DNA from: Euphorbia lathyris
Taxonomy: Eukaryota > Streptophyta > Magnoliopsida > Malpighiales > Euphorbiaceae
DNA length: 64,000 nucleotides
Direction: 5' to 3'
NCBI RefSeq assembly: GCF_963576675.1
Contig: NC_088913.1
Coordinates: 77,809,001-77,873,000 of the forward strand
Made by a program: the position numbers and the translations under genes. This document shows positions 1 to 10,989 of the stretch, piece by piece; the stretch's first letter is position 1, and every line of letters starts with the position of its first letter. Below the pieces are notes generated by a model. The model was not told the origin of the DNA. It saw nothing but the letters and a program-made list of their open reading frames with translations, and did not search any database.

Positions 1-131
1 CACAACCTTTGTCAATTCAGTTTGTTTCCTTGATTCACCTTACTGACTTTGGCATCGGAGCTTCCCCCCGTCGAACCCAACGACGCCCCCACAGGGACGG
101 AAGACAACCGGAAATTCTCCACTAGTTATCA
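1..131 (+). repeat. 3' part of the 5' LTR
   Basis: This stretch is nearly identical to 5728-5858, with a few differences near the end (GGAAGACAACCGG here, GAAAGACAATAGG there). It ends in TTATCA at 131, just before the primer-binding-like site. The motif TTGGCATCGGAGCTTCC resembles the 3' ends of LTRs in the Tat group of plant gypsy elements (inference from memory of such LTRs). Confidence 0.9.
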
Positions 132-150
132 ATTGGTGCGGTGAAGGTGG
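132..150 (+). other. putative primer-binding site
   Basis: ATTGGTGCGGTGAAGGTGG immediately follows the LTR end. A similar TTTGGTGCGGTGAACGTAG follows another gypsy LTR at 30473-30492 in this window. That repeated position supports a priming role. I cannot name the tRNA with certainty. Confidence 0.6.
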
Positions 151-151
151 A

Positions 152-2000
152 TCTCTAACAAACAGAAGATCACAAAATCTTGATTGTATAGAGTTTCACA
201 AAGAACAAAACAATAGAGTCAACGGAATAGAAATCACAATCTCAAACTTTGGCTCAATCAGTACAACAAATCTATCCAAATATACAGTTCTCCATATATT
301 GGTGGGAAAGAGTTTTCTACATTGAATTTGGAATTTTATGATGAAAAAGATAAGTTTCCTCCCCTTTCTTATTCCATTTTTAATTAAAGAAAATTGAGAT
401 CCCTCACTCTTATAAAGTGCTATGAATATCATTACATGTTATTATGATAAATCTAATAAACTGTGAAAGATGAAGTCATAGACACAAATCTTTCATTAAA
501 TCTTGCATGCTTACTATGCCCTCATATTTTTATGCATGACAAGTGTAATATGATATTATCATTGAATTAGTACAAACGCATGTATAAGACCCGTAATCTT
601 GGGATTTACAAAAAAAAATTCATCCATTTAATGTGATTTTGTCATTTGATATTAAAATATCATAAAAGGGCTCATGTAATTACAAATGATTTAGATCTGG
701 TCGGTCTTTTGGATGAACATTCATATAACTATTAGAAGAAATTACAAAAAAATCATATTTGGTTTTTCCTTGTACAATTCATCATCTATATATGGCTTTT
801 CTCCTATATAGTACTTTTAATATCAGAAATTCATATTTTTGAATATTGTTTTGTCAAACAGTTATTTCATTCCCTTTTTTACAAGGATGTGTCTATTCAT
901 ATAAAAACTGTTTATTTGACATTGTTAGAATTTCTGTTACCAACACAAGAGACTTGAAAATATTGAGTTTATTTGTAATTATCCTGTAATTGTCCCTAAC
1001 TATTAAGGCCATTATGGGCTGATGAATTACCAAATTGGATAAACAAAACTTTCATGTCCTGAGCTAACTACAAAATAGTGCAAGTGTCGGTTTCGGATCA
1101 GAACATTAATTTATGCAAAATTCTTAGGATATACATGAGAATTCCTTAAAGATTGGAGGAGAATCATGGTACATGTATTTTTCTTCTAAAATTACCCTTT
1201 CTCTTCTATTTTATTCGTACAAATGAAATGATATAAGAGTAATTTTATATATAACTATATTATTAAATCATCACTTACCTTTCTTTAATTACACCTCATT
1301 CAAATGAGGCTTTAATGATCTCTGAATGCCATTAATGTATGGATGCACAATATTAATTGCAAGTAAATAGCAACTATGTAAGATATCTTACCCAATATAG
1401 AATGCCATAACTTTTATAACGTTTAAAATAAATATGCTATCTTGGATATTAATGCGCATTGAAATACAAAAGGACATTATTCTTAAATCATTCTCATTAT
1501 GGTTATTTATTAAGAATTCATTATGATATTCATGTGCAGTAGCAATCTTTATGGTTATGACCGTTATACGTGATATTATTATTAAAACAAGCACGATTAA
1601 AATTCTATTATGAATTTGTTTGACATATAATATTTACTCGGTTTTATCCTTTGACTAAGCTCATTTTAGAGTCAGGGACCAACGTGAAGGAATTATTAAG
1701 TTGATTCCAATATGAACTAAAAATTCCATAAAGAGACATTGCATCATACATGATATTTGCCAACAAGGCAAATGCAAACATTCTTTTGCTATGAAGTATG
1801 TTCCATGGATCAAGCCATTGATCCCCAAGGTAAGTGAATATATCTTTTATGACTTACCACAATCTTTTAATAATGGACATAGCATGCCCCACTTCTGGAG
1901 TTCTTTCAGTGCTAACCCACAGGTACAAGGGAGTTGCTAATACTACAACCAGTGCAAACACTGATATGAAAAATAAAGCTCAATCCAAAGAAGTGTATAT
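152..2000. other. AT-rich stretch inside the Tat-like element, no gene seen
   Basis: No coding similarity was recognised between the primer site and the RT fragment. The first 1.4 kb is AT-rich and unlike the moderately GC-rich element sequence around it. It may be an insertion or an old leader. Around 1700-1980 the composition moves toward that of the element, but I could not read a protein in it. Confidence 0.4.
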
Positions 2001-2020
2001 GTAGAGTCACTTCAGAAAAA

Positions 2021-2470
2021 TTCCTTGACTATGTCATTGGCCAAAAAGGAGTTAGAGCAAATCCAGATAAAATAAAAACCTTGCGAGGAAAAAGGTGAAA
2101 AGAGCGCCTAAATAAAAGCCATGCGAGGAAAAAGGTGAAAAGAGCGCCTAAATGAAAACCCCACAATGGGTGAGAAAGATCCAGAGGTTGAACGGGCGGA
2201 TCATCATACTAGAAAGATTGTCAACAAGCATATCAAGGTATAAAACAATTCCTAGCAGAACCACCCTTGATGAGCAGACCAATCTGAAGGGGAGACCTGC
2301 ATTTGTATCAATCTGTCATGGATAAAGTTATGTGCACCGTGGTTATTCAAGAAGAAGAAGGTCAGCAGTTCTCCATCTATTATGTTAGCAAAATGTTGAA
2401 GGATGCGGAGACAAGATATTCGAAGCTAGATAAAATGGCTCCCACGGTTGTGACAACATCCATCCGCGTT
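2021..2470 (+). pseudogene. gypsy RT C-terminus and RNase H fragment
   Basis: A frame at 2021-2080 reads FLDYVIGQKGVRANPDKIKT, matching the end of the Ty3/gypsy RT region (F-L-G-[FY]-x-V-x2-x-G-I-x-A-N-P-x-K). A later frame at about 2318-2440 reads VVIQEEEGQQFSIYYVSK followed by DAETRY, the hallmark of Tat-group RNase H. Between them lie frameshifts and an exact 40-bp tandem duplication. The N-terminal RT, including the catalytic YxDD, is absent. The fragment lies upstream of gag, which is the wrong order. It is a dead remnant, and the family assignment is fairly sure from the RNase H motif. Confidence 0.75.
2071..2150 (+). repeat. 40-bp tandem duplication (2 copies)
   Basis: 2071-2110 and 2111-2150 are the same 40-bp unit, differing at two bases (AACCTTGCG versus AGCCATGCG). 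The duplication interrupts the RT-RNase H fragment. Confidence 0.9.
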
Positions 2471-2479
2471 AAACCATAG

Positions 2480-3650
2480 CTCCAAGTATAACCTCAACAT
2501 GATCGAGATCAGGATCAAGAGCCGGCTTCACCATCATGATTCAACATTAAACACACGGATGATGATATTGAAAAACGAGTGCATACCGCTCTATATAGAC
2601 AAGAGAACAATGCAGAAAGGTACGCCATCAAGTTAACATGAATTCGCCATTCATATCACGGATCCTGGGGTACGAAGCGAACAGAATGTTTAAAGCTTCC
2701 AACTTGCCACAATATAAAAGAAAAGATTCAATATAAGCGGGACATTACATATCCCGAACCCAAAGGAGGGGAGCATGTAACCGTTGGAAGAAACGTCAAA
2801 GCGTACTACAGGTTGGCCACCACACTGAAGCTTGCTGGGAGCTGGCAAACTAGATAGCTTTGTCCAGAATAACAAATAACAAGATGACAAGCAGAAGACA
2901 GATCCCAAAAAATAAATTCAAAAGTGTCATTAATGTCATAGCAGATGGACCAGTGTATCAGCCACCCGTGGAAAAAGCAAAAATATCCGCTCTGGATAAA
3001 ACATCCCTCCATTGCTCCTTTTGCAGAAACAGGTCCAGTAATCTCTCCGCATGCAGATGCATTGGTAGTAACAATGGCGATTCAAGGATGGGAGAATAAA
3101 TAAAGCAAGTAAAGACACAGGCAGTTCTCGCAATGTCATCACCAAAGGTGCATTTGCCAAACTAAAGGTTGATCCGATCCAAATAGAAACAACCATTATT
3201 GACATCATTGGAGTGACGGGTCACACTATCCAGACCAAGGGCCAGAGGTTGCAGCCCTAATTTCCATCCGTCGTCTGACAATGTACATTCCCACCAACAA
3301 AGGAGGAGTAATGATTAGCGGGAACCAAAAGGTGGCTAAAGAGACTTATACTCGACGTCACTATCAATCCGCCCACAATCCAAAGAGGACGAAGGTGAGA
3401 AATATTAACTTGTCACTACAGCTTTGGGCGACACAGAAACGCTCCTTATTGCTGATGGAAAGCGGGTGCGGATCGCCAAAGGATTAAAACTTGAGATCAA
3501 AGAGGATGTTAAAAAAGTTCTCATTGAGTCTGAAAGCGTATTTACATAGGAGAATGAGATCCCCACAAGAGTAAGCACAGATGTAATTAGTGATAAGTTA
3601 AACATCATTGAGGATGCGGTTCTAGTTGCTCAGAAAAGACGGACCTAAAA
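2480..3650 (+). pseudogene. gypsy gag-protease and pre-RT linker, frameshifted
   Basis: Pieces in shifting frames follow Tat-type polyprotein order. A gag-like NSPFISRILGYEANRMFKAS is at 2640-2700. INVIADGPVYQPPVEK, as found before the protease in Tat elements, is at 2928-2980. HADALVVTMAIQGW is at 3052-3093. A protease-region piece, RNVITKGAFAKLK, is at 3131-3170. The linker before RT runs 3425-3648: GDTETLLIADGKRVRIAKGL, a TAG where family members usually have W, then a run ending QKRRT. The sequence then switches directly to AT-rich 3' noncoding DNA, so the RT-RH-IN block that should follow has been lost. Confidence 0.7.
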
Positions 3651-5035
3651 ATCAGTATTTTTACATATTCTTATATGTGCATTAAACTGTTATAGTATCC
3701 TATATTTTATAATTTATTCTTTCTCGCCATACTTCTTATATTCATTTGCCTAGCTTTTAGTGCTGATATATGCCCAGTGGCTGGCGAATCATAAGTTCCA
3801 CAGGTGGATCAATTACCTCAAAGATAGGACAATTGATCCCATCACGGGCGGATCCCCTTTCCATAAAGATAAGAAGCACAGACCCTCAGGAGCTTTCAAA
3901 TGAGCTCAACTCTCTCCTCAAAGACAAGAAAAGGATTGACCACCATCAAAAGCGGGTTAAAATCGTCTCAAACATGAGATCATTACACCCTCAACTTTCT
4001 CTTCAAAGATAGGAGAACACTCTCATGGGCGGATCCATCTTTAGATGATCACCATTCGAGAAAGAGTTAAAACATTCCTTGGACGCAAGGACTTTACACT
4101 CTCTCACTCCCTTCCCAAAGAAGGGTTCACAAGTCCTACGGGCGGATCGCTTCACCTCAAAGATAGGTAGCAAGTTGATCCCCTAGGCAGCTTTACTTCC
4201 TCTAGAAGGAATAGAACAACTTCTAAACCTTCACAAAGGTTCACACATTGGGGTACGGCTGGCCACCTACCCTAAACAATCGGAGAAATCCTAAACCAGA
4301 TTCTAGAAAATTACTTGCTAAAAGATATAATGCATTAGTAAAAATAGTTCTGAAAAGCAAAGGGTTCATCCAACTAATGAAGCCTCGTCTTCATCTCCAA
4401 GTAATGAAGCCTCGTCTTCATCTCCAAATAATGAAGCCTCGTCTTCATCTCCAATCAATGAAGCCTCGTCTTCATCCAATCAATGAAGCCTCGTCTTCAT
4501 CCAATCAATGAAGCCTCGTCTTTATCCAAACAATGAAGTCTCGTTTTCATCAAAGTAATGAATCCTCATCTTCATCACAGAAATAACAAAGCCTCGCCTC
4601 CACAAAATGCAAAAAAGTCCCTAAATGGCTGATCATTCTTACTGATCCCTAAGGGCGGGTCATTCTCCTCAATATGGTAGAACTGAAGAAAATAAGTCCC
4701 TAAAGGCGAATCATAATCCTATGGGGTAGGAACAAATGGTCCCATAAAGGGCAGGTTATTCCTTTCTAAAGGAAATATAACTCTCAAGAAGCCCCTAGAG
4801 GCTAACAATGGATACGGTTGGCCACCTATCCACGAAGAAGCAAAATCCCCTAAAAGCGTATCATATCCATATATGATCCCACATAGGGCGGATCTTGTTC
4901 ATAAGATCCCACATAAGGAAGCACCAAAAGGCGCATCATTTCCATATATGATCCCCCATCTAGGGCGGGTCCACTTTCCTCCAAGATAGAAAAATAAAAC
5001 ACCATTTAGACAGCCCTAAAGAGCTTTTTATACCT
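3651..5035 (+). other. 3' noncoding region of the Tat-like element
   Basis: About 1.4 kb without protein similarity lies between the broken pol and the polypurine tract. It has scattered copies of a GGGCGGATC-type motif (for example around 3847, 4026, 4140, 4888 and 4974) and AAAGATAGG, plus the tandem array at 4375-4585. Long repeat-bearing 3' noncoding regions are known in Tat-group elements. Confidence 0.6.
4375..4585 (+). repeat. minisatellite, about 8 copies of a 22-26-bp unit
   Basis: The core AATGAAGCCTCGTCTTCATC recurs about every 22-27 bp. The first copies add TCCAAGT or TCCAAAT, the middle copies CAATC, and the last copies are mutated (GAAGTCTCGTTTTCATC, GAATCCTCATCTTCATC). The core GAAGCCTCGTCTTC is itself an imperfect dyad. 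Confidence 0.9.
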
Positions 5036-5049
5036 TTAGGGGGGGCTTC
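5036..5049 (+). other. polypurine tract of the Tat-like element
   Basis: TTTAGGGGGGGCTTC lies immediately before the 3' LTR start TGATAACAACCC. Its position and G-run fit the plus-strand priming tract. Confidence 0.7.
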
Positions 5050-5858
5050 TGATAACAACCCAAATTATTCTTGAATAAGGAATAAGGGAAAATTATTAGA
5101 AATAATGGCAAACCATTATTCCTTCTAAAAGAGATATTTATACATGATTAATGTGGAATTAATGATAATTAATGCAGGGGAGAATATGCAAATAATGAGG
5201 AAAAGGAAGGAGTCTCTAGCATTATGCCACGCCACGTGGACCATGTCGAGATACGACATAACGAGATACGCCCGATGAGAGCGAGTAGCGGAGACCCGCC
5301 ATAGCTCTCAAGGAGAGCGTACATACGCCTTGACGGATCAAAGAATACGAAAATGGATATTCATCTTACTGACAGAATATTATCCCAAGGACCAAAAGGG
5401 ATATTCACCTTGAGAACGCCGCAAGAAGAACCGGATGGCGGATCTCCACGGTTCAGCTCAATGAGATCCGCTGGCGAACCTATGAGGCGAATCTCCTCTT
5501 TCACCTGATTCATCACAGTAACGGCTAACCGCCGACTCGGCCATAAAGACCATTAATGAGCTATCAATTAGCTAACCGCCAGGTTAAAGGTAACCAGTAA
5601 CCGCCAGCTTAAAGGTAACCAGTAACCGCCATTAATGGAGCATTAATGGAGACCTTCTAGTTGCTGAAGGTTACGACTTCCTAGCTATATATAGCCTACA
5701 TCCCTAGGCTATCAAGAGACACATTCTCACAACCTTTGTCAATTCAGTTTGTTTCCTTGATTCACCTTACTGACTTTGGCATCGGAGCTTCCCCCCGTCG
5801 AACCCAACGACGCCCCCACAGGGACGAAAGACAATAGGAAATTCTCCACTAGTTATCA
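5050..5858 (+). repeat. 3' LTR (809 bp)
   Basis: It starts TGATAACAACCC and ends AGTTATCA; TGATAA/TTATCA forms the terminal inverted repeat. A TATA-like TATATATAG at 5686-5694 is followed by the probable transcription start about 30 bp downstream. The last 131 bp match window bases 1-131. A 25-bp unit carrying TAACCGCC is duplicated at 5573-5630. Confidence 0.9.
5573..5630 (+). repeat. 25-bp tandem repeat in LTR
   Basis: TAACCGCCAGGTTAAAGGTAACCAG-type units occur at 5573-5597 and 5598-5622 with one difference, followed by a third partial TAACCGCC. They lie about 60-110 bp upstream of the TATA-like box, so they could be promoter elements (inference). Confidence 0.8.
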
Positions 5859-5862
5859 ATGT

Positions 5863-5992
5863 TCTAGACTTCTAATTTATAAATTCTAACCAGTAAAATA
5901 TATTGAAAGTACTGATTTTATTAGTTTGACATAATCCAAAATTATGACTTGACATAGTTATAAATAGTTTTTAAAAGATGAATTTCTGTGTA
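5863..5992 (-). mobile_element. fragment of a 300-bp MITE family
   Basis: This is the reverse complement of about 59436-59575, part of a complete 300-bp element at 59426-59725 that has a 9-bp target duplication. The match spans about 130 bp, including TAATCCAAAATTATGACTTG. The Tat-like LTR ends within a few bases of this fragment, which suggests the LTR element landed in or beside an older MITE copy. Confidence 0.75.
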
Positions 5993-6157
5993 ATTTTTCT
6001 AAAAATAAAACAATTAGTTAAACGGGGAATGGAAATCCCTGTCTACACTGATGATATGAGTTTTCCCCATCATCTTAATGTAACAAGGAGTGGCATGACA
6101 TTCTTAGTTGTCATCCTGCTAGCTATTGTTCTTAGAACCCATTTGCTTTACCTACTG

Positions 6158-6310
6158 TTTGCTTTTGCTGTTGGAAAAAATTGTTTTTTCAAAAACCAGA
6201 GATCTACTTTTGTAAAATGCTACTTAAAAAGGTAAAACTGTTTGTTTTTGTTGTTGGAAAAAGTTGTTTTTTTAAAAACCAGAGATCTACTTTTGTAAAA
6301 TATTAAGGTC
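6158..6310 (+). repeat. duplicated about 83-bp unit
   Basis: 6158-6240 and 6241-6310 share GTTGTTTTT, AAAAACCAGAGATCTACTT and TTGTAAAATnnTA. The following ACCAAACACC-type words are common near plant DNA-transposon ends. No termini or target duplication could be fixed. Confidence 0.6.
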
Positions 6311-8600
6311 ACTAACCAAACACCTAAAACTCTCCTTTTTTTAAATGAAAAAACAAACATGAGTATGAAAATGAATAACCAAACACCCGGATTGGAGGAA
6401 TTCTAATGGGAATGAAGAAATTTTTATCCAGAAATTAAAAAGGGGTGGATCCCTCGCTAAGGCTCAATTTCCGGCTTTATTCAGATCTCCAAAACTATAT
6501 ATATATTACTGGTTTTTTTTTATTCAAATGTTGAATTATTATAGTTTTTCTTTATTAATTTGAATTATTATAGACTTTGACGGTGGAAATAGGGAGAGCT
6601 AGCTTTTTCTCTGATTCATATAACGGAAACGGAGATTTCATGAGGTATTTTTTAATTGGCCATTCTGTATCACATTACCGAGTTTGGTCAAGAGTTTTTA
6701 GAGCTCCTGGTTGCAGGGTGGATGTAGTGGGGGAGGGGGCGCCTTCATCCCGAATAAAAATAAATAAAAAAATTTAATCCAAAACGACGACGTTTTATCT
6801 TGTGAGTTTTATTTTTTTTATTTTAAAGAAATGTTGCTTCATATATCTTGTTATAATCTCTAACGAGTTGAATGGGTAATCGCTTCATCCTCATACATTT
6901 TTTTTTTCATCTTAAACAAGTATATGAATAAACACATGAAACTATATTATATTACAATTATTCATCAACATTTGGTAAGAATGTTGAAAAGGAAATAGAC
7001 TAGTGGATTATTTAATTAGATTTCAAATAATTTCATAATGTAAAAAATTAGGGTTATAGAGTTGACCTAATTAAAACTATAGAACTAGTAGTACTACGTA
7101 GTGTTGATGTGTAATGCATGACATGGATGGATATCTTGTTAAAGTTGTCTAACAATCTGAACACATAATAAACTCAAAATTATATTGTTTTGATATCAAA
7201 AATGTATATAGGACGGTCTGTCATTTTGTGAATTTTCTTTGCAATTATTGTTTATTAGGTGACTATGACACCAAAACTTCTTGCTGTCAAATTGCTTTCA
7301 ATCCTTACTACTACTACTTCCCCCCAATTTTTGTTTTAGATAATTTCTAATTCTTCCCCTAATGTTTTTTTTTGGAAATTGCAGAATATGAGAAATGATA
7401 AAAAAAATTATCCTAAAAATGTTTTTAAGGTGTTAGTAAATTTGGATTAAGATAGTGATGTAATCCAAGTTTCACTACTTAGAATGCAAAAAAAAAAAAA
7501 AAAAAATCTAATTCATATGAGTTAGGTTTTATTTATTTATTAGTTTTACTCCATCGGCTTTTTATTTGTTGAGGATGCAATAAACACCTTATCACCATGT
7601 AACCACTCCTATAAGGAGCGGTTCCTAACAATGAAGTTCATATGGTATTATGTGCTTCCGCCTCTGGATCAAGATAAGAGTATCATTTCTTTTGCGTTGC
7701 TTTCCAAGCCTAAAAACAACTTTAACAGTATTCTTAACAAAAATAATGTTTTTTTTAGGAACAAAAAATAATGTTTTAGTAAATGTAAAATTGTTTTATT
7801 TAAAATTGAAAAAAATTGAGAAAGCTGTTTTTAAGAAATCATATAGGATCAAATTGGCATTATCGTGGCCAAAAGAAACATGATAAGTGTTTGATAAATA
7901 AATAATAAAAGTTTTTAAAATAAAAAATATATAATATTAGATTATATTCAAAGTTTAAATTTTTTTTTTCAAAAAAAAAATTAATATCAGATTTCTTGAT
8001 AAGTTGTAACAACTACTTCCTCAATAACTACAAAATGTAGATTTTTCTGAAAGCGGTTTCCTAATTTCAAATTAGTTTTATATTTACCAAATATTTTTTT
8101 AACTAGAAAAACTGCTTTTAAATATGTAAAATGCCAAAGCGGCCGTAATTTGTAACTTTAGGAAAAATAATTTTCACAACTTATAAAAAAATAAAACTGA
8201 TATTACATTTTTTTTTCTAAACAAAATGTTTATATAACTTTCAAACAAAAATAGCCCTTAACATTCAATTTACTTTTAAAAATAAACTTTTAACTTTTAT
8301 AATATATTTAACGTTTGTTATTTAGAGTATGTACTTCTCAAAAACATCACAGAAATTTAGGCCTTATCTCATTTTTCTCCTTATTGTCATTCTTTTTCAA
8401 AATGCTGCACATGGGAATTTCTAGGTTAATTAATCTAAGAATCCTAGCTATAGGTCTTCTTAGTTAAAACATAGAATTAATATAATTGTTAGATTCCTAA
8501 TAGATGGAGAAAGATGCAATTTGACTACTAGAATATTATTTGAGAGAAACTAAAAATTACTTTTTTCTTCTTTTGCTGCAACTATAAAACTACACTCCAA
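6311..8600. other. AT-rich intergenic DNA, no gene seen
   Basis: Only short, unrecognisable open frames are present. There are long A runs (7487-7507) and T runs, and CAAAACGACGACGTTTT at 6780-6796, a motif that also occurs as a palindrome in the hAT element at 23236. No protein similarity was recognised. Confidence 0.5.
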
Positions 8601-8685
8601 TTATTAATATCCTCTGGATAAATTGATCTAATCTTTCAGACAAATTAAAATAAAAGCTAGTTTAAAGTGATTAAAGGTTTGAATC

Positions 8686-8790
8686 CTGATAATTCTATTT
8701 ATTGATTAAATTTCAATACATGGTAAGAGATTAAAATAAAAGTTATTCTTAATGCATAACTATCATATTAAACTTTTAGTTGAATTGATG
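8686..8790 (+). repeat. dispersed repeat, copy 1
   Basis: It shares with 9392-9540 the run CTCTATTTATTGATTAAATTTCAA, then AAAAGTTATTC and TAAACTTTTAGTTGAATTGAT. A GGTTTGAATCC near the start resembles a pol III B box, so a degenerate SINE is possible but unproven. Confidence 0.4.
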
Positions 8791-9391
8791 AATGAAGTTG
8801 TCTGACTCTTACAAATTAATTTAGAATAGTTGTAAAGCTGTGTGGCACATAGAAACATTTACTCAATTTAGGGTTGTATTGATGAAGAAGCAACCAAATT
8901 TGAACCCACAATTTTGAATGTAATTATAATAAGTTGAGAATATAATGTTGAAGAAGATGGTGGGAGAGAATCCACTAAGTTATTTATTTGCTTCAGAATC
9001 TCCCTTTTGTTTGGGACCAGAAATTCCCAGTTGATGACTCAATTATATTTATCTGTTGTTTCCCACAATACAATATAACTAGTGGAAAACAGAAAATCAA
9101 CATGACATTACCCCAACTTATAGACCTTGACTGCTTTCTTTTATATAGAACTAGAGAACCTTTTCTACCTAGATCTTGCAACCATATTCCTTAAGTAAGC
9201 TCTTATGTTCTAGTTTTGTATGTAACAACTCTTCCTTTTAGGGTTTTTCTTACTACTAGGGGCGAGGAGATGGACCATCGACCCCTCAGCAAGCCGGTGA
9301 CACGTGAAATTTTATCTAAGGAGAGAATTACTTCAGCATCTTCATATTCATTGATATGATATCAGAAACTTTATTAGACTAAATTGAGGTT

Positions 9392-9540
9392 TCAAATTCC
9401 AACAACTCTATTTATCGATAAAATTTCAACATAATGTAGATTGATGCTTGAAACTCAAAGGTCATTTGCATCCACATATAAAAGTTATTCATGGAGTTTA
9501 CCTATGAGCTTAAACTTTTAAGTCAATCGATACTTTGACT
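9392..9540 (+). repeat. dispersed repeat, copy 2
   Basis: This is the diverged partner of 8686-8790 with the same word order. The interval between the copies holds no recognisable gene. Confidence 0.4.
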
Positions 9541-9784
9541 ATAACTACTTCAGTCTCTTATTTCTTTCAACATCCACACATATTTCGTTCTGACTCTGCC
9601 ACGGGAAAAAGAAACTCGTGAAAATATTTTAATTAGAAATTGAAGTTGAATATTTCTAATTTTAAAAATGATATAAAATGATATGGGTGTTAGGAAGGTA
9701 TAATTTTGTTTTAATATGATAGAAGAAAATATGAGAAGGAAATTTTGGGGGTGATTTGAGAGGATAACTTCCTGAAACAAGATA

Positions 9785-10740
9785 GAAATAGGATCTAATG
9801 AGGGACTAGGAACCGACGACCTTACTCTGATACTTAAGTTAGTAAAGCTTTTCAGGAAGAAGATGAAGAATGATATAAATCTAGGGTTTTGTCGTGATGT
9901 ACCTTTTACTGCACACTACATTCTCTATTTATAAGGTGTTAGGGTAAGTTCCGAAAGTGTGACAATTTGTGTACACTAATAGTGAATCAAGACACGTGTA
10001 GAGATGATATTGGAGAATATCCTCTATGGACCTAAGGGGAATTAGCAGGCAAAATCATTATCCCGTAATTATAGGCATGCATATAGGGATTGGCGTTTAA
10101 CAAATTCAGGGCTCCCTCTCATTGGTCTATGTGGTAATGGTGGTTGCTACTATTGAGACACGCTCATTGGTTCACGTGTCTAGTGTGATTATTCTCCTAT
10201 TATCATATATCCCCATTTTAGTCAACTGAAGATCTTCAAGGCTTGATTAGGCTCGTGGTTTAAAGAACCAAAGTCCTACGTAAGATTGTGGTGCATTGAG
10301 AGCCGAAGTAGACTACATGGATGAAGTTAACATTGTTGCAATGTTCATCGAAAATGAGTATGCCTTTCTGTGTGTGATGTCCAACTCTTCCATTTGGGTA
10401 GTTCAGAAAAAAAAAATGTGTTTAGATGTGTTGTTAGCTGACCGAGCACGTCATCCCTTACAAACGCCTTTTCAAAAAAAAATTGCATTCCAATGGGAAG
10501 TAGCCACATGTCGGAAAGTGTGCTATCATTTTGAAAGAGAAGAATGTGAAAGAGTTTTTAGGGTTTCTTGAGTGGAGCGCCTGTAATGATGTCCATTAAA
10601 ACCAAAGTTTCGATTTCTCATGTTCAAACATTTATACAAAAAAAGGGCAGGAATTATAATTCCCGTCTTTTTGAGATATTATTTGCTTCCTCTCCAAATC
10701 CACATATTCTCTTCAAAGTTCTTACCAATTTCCTTTAACT
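9785..10740 (-). mobile_element. possible minus-strand gypsy LTR remnant
   Basis: Read on the minus strand, the left edge has CTTTACTAACTTAAGTATCAGAG followed by TTTCAGG. The same arrangement, CTTTGCTAACTTAAGC and TTTCAGG, occurs at 11620-11700. Both resemble the ends of Tat-type LTRs. A TATA-like box (CCTTATAAATAG, minus strand) lies at 9929-9940. The two copies are too diverged to be sister LTRs. The short open frame at 10296-10571 shows no recognisable domain. Confidence 0.35.
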
Positions 10741-10989
10741 AGTAAGTGTTATTTTATTTTCTCCATTTTCTTTTTCTTTGTCATGTGGAAGTTTTTTCCA
10801 GAAAGAATTACCGCAAACCTCAAACGTCTGAGCTTCTCAACCATTTGTCTTCTAGCGATTCTGAAGTGATGGTCCGTATAAAGCAAGATCCCACCAATAA
10901 AAAAAATCCTCTACTAGCCTCTACCTCTCCCCCAGCCTGTCTCGCACTAGGAGTCGCTTTCGTGGGTCATTTCTTTCCCTATCTTCTCT

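Larger units (their letters stand above)
1..5858 (+). mobile_element. Tat-like Ty3/gypsy LTR retrotransposon, decayed and rearranged, 5' end outside window
   Basis: Bases 1-131 match bases 5728-5858, so the window opens inside the 5' LTR and 5050-5858 is the 3' LTR. The 3' LTR begins TGATAA and ends TTATCA, a proper inverted terminus. A primer-binding-like sequence follows the 5' LTR and a G-rich tract precedes the 3' LTR. The interior of about 4.9 kb carries frameshifted fragments of RT/RNase H (2021-2470) and then gag, protease and the protease-RT linker (2640-3650). That order is not the gag-PR-RT-RH-IN order of the family. No integrase is visible. It cannot make a functional polyprotein. 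The target duplication cannot be checked because the 5' edge lies outside the window. Confidence 0.85.

Noticed and set aside
4375..4585. CRISPR-like array
   Set aside because: Unit and spacing vary, spacers are nearly absent, and it lies within a plant retrotransposon; it is a minisatellite.
10296..10571. 91-codon open frame as a gene
   Set aside because: It lies within a probable gypsy LTR remnant and has no recognisable domain.
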